DNA of 64,000 nucleotides. Source: DASPKM01 sp035628135. Its GTDB lineage: Bacteria > Bacteroidota > Bacteroidia > Chitinophagales > Chitinophagaceae. The notes under the pieces were generated by a model. The model did not search any database, was not told where the DNA came from, and saw nothing but the letters and a program-made list of their open reading frames with translations. The position numbers and the translations under genes are program-made. Numbering within the stretch: the stretch's first letter is position 1; each line of letters begins with the position of its first letter. The stretch covers positions 248,001 to 312,000 of the forward strand of contig DASPKM010000010.1 of NCBI GenBank assembly GCA_035628135.1, given 5' to 3'. Shown piece by piece: positions 61,501 through 64,000 of the stretch.

Positions 61501-61786
61501 CGCAGCCGATTGAATAAGAACCCTGGTCATCGAAAATGGGTTGAAAGGTTACGCCCCTGCTGGTAGTTTTCCAAACCCCGCCAGAAGCTGTAGCGACATA
61601 ATACTCGCTGGTATTGTTTGGATTCACCGCAAAGTCTGCGATCCTTCCCGACGTTACGGCCGGCCCTATGGAGCGGAACCGAAGCGCCGAGAACGTCGAG
61701 CTGGTAAATGTGTTTTTGGTTTGTGCATGTGCAATACATGGCAGGGCCAGAAGGGTGCCTGCAAGCAGTCGTGATATTAGTTTCAT
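58526..61786 (-). CDS. Secreted BNR-repeat protein (VPS10/sortilin-like propellers)
   Basis: This 1,086-residue protein starts at the ATG 61786 (MKLISRLLAGTLLALPCIAHAQ). The longer in-frame frame begins with unrelated residues. The first about 780 residues are propeller blades with Asp-box motifs (TTSRGVTFQPI, SEDGGRTWKNMGL, STDGGQTWTCV, STDGGTTWKKV, SKDKGASWEKR, TTNGGGNWTRI, TTDGGKTWRAI). The C-terminal 250 residues form a beta and helical part (VPATYKNDYAIASKALSSV). It has no T9SS tail. Homologues are numerous in Bacteroidota and usually annotated as VPS10-like or 'glycosyl hydrolase'. A specific enzyme role is not supported. Confidence 0.9.
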   Translation of the reverse strand: MKLISRLLAGTLLALPCIAHAQTKNTFTSSTFSALRFRSIGPAVTSGRIADFAVNPNNTSEYYVATASGGVWKTTSRGVTFQPIFDDQGSYSIGCVTLDPSNSSVVWVGTGENNNQRSVAYGDGVYKSEDGGRTWKNMGLKNSEHIAEIIVDPTDSKTIYVAAYGPVWSEGGDRGVYKSTDGGQTWTCVKSVSAYTGCNDLVMDPNNPRTLYAAFHQRMRKVFTYIGGGPESALYKSTDGGTTWKKVEGGLPGGDIGRIGLAISPINSSVLYTVIEARDNKGGIYVSKDKGASWEKRNNYATSGNYYQEIVCDPHNVDRIYITDVYYKVSHDGGRTVVNLGELNKHIDNHAIWIDPADPNHLMVGCDGGIYETWDFAKSWDFKSNLPVTQFYKVSTDNAYPFYGVHGGTQDNLSLGGPSRTTSANGIVNADWYITSIGDGFETQVDQSNPDIIYAQSQYGGLTRFDRKSGQYLNIKPSEPEGGEAYRWNWDAPLLISQHNNSRLYFGSNRLFRTDDRGDSWRVISPDLSRQIDRNQLEVMGRVWSVDAIAKNGSTDIYGQLTSIAESKFDPNMLWVGTDDGLIHVTTNGGGNWTRIDNLADVPARSYVHQIIASLHDKNTAYVCFNHHRYGDFKPYLLKTTDGGKTWRAIQSNLPQRGSVYSIAEDHVDPNLLFAGTEFGVFFSNNGGQEWVQLKAGLPTIAVRDIEIQRRDDDLVLGTFGRGFYVLDDYSVLRSFKKESMDQAALLFTEKENLMFVERFPLGLRDKGHLGSSYFSTPNPPVGAVFTYYLKDDIKKLREKRTEAEKAKLEKNEKIFYPSMDSLRMEDNQPDPFLLFTIKDKDGAVVRHLRAQPRKGLQRIVWDFRHSTPAPVHIRFTPAPDQLFGGEEKGHLAMPGQYTVTLSKYEDGIVTELAGPVSFNCTLLDNSSLPVNMEENMVFYKQVSAIRKASSATNDLLTSLNNRIRNINLAAQDMPAPAKPVLEKAYTLSQQWIAINMQLNGDQSRARREFETPPSVNDRIGTIENGIWNSTSRVPATYKNDYAIASKALSSVLQAMRKLDADITALEKELELNKAPYTPGRWPDWK

Positions 61787-61876
61787 TTGAGAACAGTTGA
61801 ATTTGAAAGCTTGAAGATCAATAGATGAATAAATATAGTGAAAAAGAGAGGTTGGATGCTTCCATAACCGGCAACA

Positions 61877-61903
61877 AAAAACCCGGAGTGACCCCGGGTT
61901 TTT
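61877..61903. terminator. Bidirectional terminator between BNR and M56 genes
   Basis: AAAAACCCGG (61877-61886) pairs perfectly with CCGGGTTTTT (61894-61903) around a 7-base loop, with A and T runs on both sides. It lies 22 bases past the M56 stop (61926) on the minus strand and ends that transcript. Confidence 0.8.
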
Positions 61904-61925
61904 GAACAACTAATGATAAAAAATT

Positions 61926-64000
61926 CTAATCAGTTATGCTCTTCAACTGCACATACTTATCGAGGCTGTTATAATTAAAGCCTTTCTCCTTCATCGAAGT
62001 AATATATGCTGGCGTAACGTTCAGCGCTTTAACGACATGCATTTGGCTAAGCTGAATGTTCTTAAAGCCCAAGGCTTCATACTCCTTAATATATTGCGGA
62101 GTGATGCCCTGGCTTTTGAGCGGTGCCATGTCAGAAGGCCTGATGTGTGTGTAGCCCGCGTCCTGGAAGCTTTTTACGTAATCGGCAGTAACACCCAGGG
62201 CTTTCATGGGTATGATCTCACTGGGTGAAAGATTGTTAAAGCCCACGGCCTTGAACGAATTGATATAATCCAGGGTGATGTTTTGCGCTTTGAAAGGCAA
62301 TACATCGGTAGGCGACAGATTCTTGAAACCCATATCCTGCAGGTTTTTCACAAAATCCGGTGTGACGCCCAGCGACTTCAGGGGAATGGCATCCTTTGCA
62401 GAAAGGTTCCATCCTACGGCCTTAAACGAATTGATGTATTCTGTTTCGATGTTCAGCGCTTTCAAAGCAACCATTGCTTCCGCATCTTCATCATCACCTT
62501 CTTTTACTACGCCCGAGCTTTTCATTTTCGCAAGGTATTCCTTATCGATGCCCTGGGCTTTAAAGGTGATGATCTTATTGGCGGAGATATCCTTGTAACC
62601 GGCGTCCTGTATTTCCTTGACATATTCTGCGGTAATGTTCAAAGCCTTCAGGGTTACGAAGTCGTGCGGCTCGAGATTCCTGAAATGGCTGCGCATTGAG
62701 TTGATGAAAGGCTCTGTTACTTTCAACGCGGCGAGCGGAACAAGGTCGTCTTTGTCGAGCTCATCGAAGCCCTTCGACTTCAACATCTGCAGGTAAGACC
62801 TTTTCACATCTACGAAGAAGAAGGTCATCAGGTCGCGTTCGTTCAGCTTTCCGATTCCCTGGCTGTTCATGTGTGCGGCGTATTGTTGGTCGGGCGTAAA
62901 CTTGTAACGTCCCATGCCTTCATTGCCTTCGAACTTGCCGGTGAAGTGCATAGTGCCGGCTTCACGTGTAAGCGAGAAGCTGCCAGACTGTCCCCTGGGC
63001 AGGTTGGAGAATTCGCTCACGTCAAAAGTAGTCCCATTAAAGGAATTACCATTCTCCTCATCATCGCGCTTGAAATGAAAGGAGATCTTGTTGTTCTTGA
63101 TGGTAGCGAACCATACCCCTTCTGTGTCAATGTCTGACCAACCGCTTTTGTGTTCGGTCTTTTGGACTTTGTCGCCTCCTTTATCGCCAGTTTGGTTTGC
63201 ATAAACAGTTGGCTTGTTCAATACGGCGGCGAATAACACCAGCAGCGGTAACAGGAAAAAATATTTCCATGCTGTGTGTACGTTAGATTTTTTGGCGTTC
63301 ATCATGACTATACGTTTTTTAAGTAGTGACTGATTATAATTCGTAGTAAGGCTAAGCGGGAAATGCGGTGTGGAAACTTTGAGAAGGCTTAGCTGGTAGC
63401 TCGACTTCTCCACTTCCTGGCGTTGGACCAGGTGGTCGTCTGTCAGGAACTCCAGGTTGCTTTCCACTTCCTTGCGGTACAACCAAGCAAATGGATTGAA
63501 CCATTGGAAGATCAATACCAGCTCCGCGAACAATATGTCGAGGCTGTGGCCCTGGCGTATATGCACTTTTTCGTGCAGCAGTATCTGGTTATAGGTATCC
63601 CAATCGTATTTTTCTGGATTGATAAAAATATTATTGCCGAATGAGCAGGGCGCTTTGTCGCCGCTGATCTCCACAATGCGGAAAGGCCCGTCGATAATTG
63701 CCGGTCTCGTATATGCGCGGTATAATAATACTACAACTTGTGCCAGGAAATTGAGGGCGAATACGATCACACCGAACCAATACAGGTATACGAGCCAGGT
63801 CATCACCTGCTGGAAAGAGATAGTGCTGGACGCCGCAGGCTTTGCGGTTTGCTGTTGAGTAGCTGCAGGCTCTGTAGTATTGCTGGTGAATGTTTCGTTG
63901 GGGCGTGGCAGAGTGACGTGGTCCGGGACCAGTACGGTTTCTGCCTTCCTGAATGAAAGCTGTTGGGGCACGGGCAGCAGTGGCAGGCTGAAAGAAATTA
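61926..64000 (-). CDS. BlaR1/MecR1-type M56 peptidase with ten tandem repeats (5' end outside window)
   Basis: The frame is open to the window edge at 64000, so the N-terminal membrane part is missing; a GTG at 63971 is not a convincing start. Visible parts are a membrane segment (TWLVYLYWFGVIVFALNFLAQVVVLLY), then the zinc protease site LLHEKVHIRQGHSLDILFAELVL, which is the M56 HExxH form. A membrane helix near YFFLLPLLVLFAAVL follows. The remaining about 400 residues hold a beta domain and ten repeats of about 28-29 residues (pattern ALxVTxxYVKSxxxxGFxxLSPxDxIxxK). In BlaR1 systems such a protein senses an external signal and cleaves a BlaI/MecI repressor; that repressor gene would lie upstream, outside the window. 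Confidence 0.9.
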   Translation of the reverse strand, partial: ISFSLPLLPVPQQLSFRKAETVLVPDHVTLPRPNETFTSNTTEPAATQQQTAKPAASSTISFQQVMTWLVYLYWFGVIVFALNFLAQVVVLLYRAYTRPAIIDGPFRIVEISGDKAPCSFGNNIFINPEKYDWDTYNQILLHEKVHIRQGHSLDILFAELVLIFQWFNPFAWLYRKEVESNLEFLTDDHLVQRQEVEKSSYQLSLLKVSTPHFPLSLTTNYNQSLLKKRIVMMNAKKSNVHTAWKYFFLLPLLVLFAAVLNKPTVYANQTGDKGGDKVQKTEHKSGWSDIDTEGVWFATIKNNKISFHFKRDDEENGNSFNGTTFDVSEFSNLPRGQSGSFSLTREAGTMHFTGKFEGNEGMGRYKFTPDQQYAAHMNSQGIGKLNERDLMTFFFVDVKRSYLQMLKSKGFDELDKDDLVPLAALKVTEPFINSMRSHFRNLEPHDFVTLKALNITAEYVKEIQDAGYKDISANKIITFKAQGIDKEYLAKMKSSGVVKEGDDEDAEAMVALKALNIETEYINSFKAVGWNLSAKDAIPLKSLGVTPDFVKNLQDMGFKNLSPTDVLPFKAQNITLDYINSFKAVGFNNLSPSEIIPMKALGVTADYVKSFQDAGYTHIRPSDMAPLKSQGITPQYIKEYEALGFKNIQLSQMHVVKALNVTPAYITSMKEKGFNYNSLDKYVQLKSITD

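Noticed and set aside
61787..61909. In-frame upstream extension of the large BNR gene
   Set aside because: It would add 41 unrelated residues before a standard signal peptide starting at 61786.
1..64000. CRISPR arrays, tRNA or rRNA genes, integrases or IS transposases
   Set aside because: I looked for regular spaced repeats, tRNA-like TTCGA cloverleaf patterns and DDE or recombinase motifs on both strands and found none; the repeats present are single hairpins or short tandem units.

Overview
The window looks like chromosomal DNA of a Bacteroidota bacterium, most likely Chitinophagaceae. The evidence is: CarboxypepD-reg/outer-membrane beta-barrel receptors, type IX secretion (T9SS) C-terminal sorting domains, a LytS/LytTR pair, a BlaR1-type M56 peptidase, SMUG2, few Shine-Dalgarno sites, and several promoters of the Bacteroidota form TTTG-N19-TAnnTTTG. 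I see no rRNA, tRNA, CRISPR array, integrase or insertion sequence. Most of the region is ordinary core and envelope gene content.

Layout. 1-5.5 kb: the cut 3' end of an outer-membrane beta-barrel receptor, a DUF72 protein, a sulfatase and a lipoprotein. 5.5-9.6 kb: a small ECF sigma operon facing a Kef-type K+/H+ antiporter with its flavodoxin-fold partner. 9.8-14.9 kb: a lipoprotein, a cell-wall amidase, an Fpg/Nei glycosylase next to a DUF763 protein, and an RhlE-type helicase. 15.0-15.3 kb: a complete TPP riboswitch with a terminator but no gene behind it. 15.4-19.4 kb: a piece of phenylacetate catabolism (crotonase, PaaZ, DUF1569) and adenylate kinase. 19.7-24.6 kb: redox and repair genes (MsrB, glutathione-peroxidase-like), YceI, KTSC, an SMR exporter, DusB and a CPBP protease.

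24.6-28.2 kb: the phospholipid genes cdsA and psd with an unrecognised AT-rich ORF between them, then an NTF2-like protein and a prohibitin-type SPFH protein. 28.3-31.4 kb: a membrane peptide, a GH25 lysozyme and an M1 aminopeptidase with a T9SS tail. 31.5-35.1 kb: a tight four-gene plus-strand run (radical SAM/SPASM, DinB, MarR, GHL10 glycosidase). 35.1-36.9 kb: a standalone SIR2-TPR protein, the best candidate for a defence gene. 37-43 kb: DegT aminotransferase, L,D-transpeptidase, AI-2E permease, MATE exporter, SMUG2 glycosylase. 43-49 kb: a T9SS-secreted BNR-repeat protein and a clan GH-A-like secreted glycosidase. 49-55 kb: an unrecognised lipoprotein/coiled-coil pair, a second copy of the beta-barrel receptor and a LytS/LytTR pair. 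55-64 kb: a tricorn-like S41 protease, a large BNR-repeat secreted protein, and an M56 peptidase whose C-terminal part carries ten tandem repeats of about 29 residues (5' end outside the window).

The items most worth a second look are the orphan TPP riboswitch, the SIR2-TPR protein, the repeat-bearing M56 protein, the unrecognised lipoprotein/coiled-coil pair, and three families of intergenic repeats or hairpins that recur in the window.
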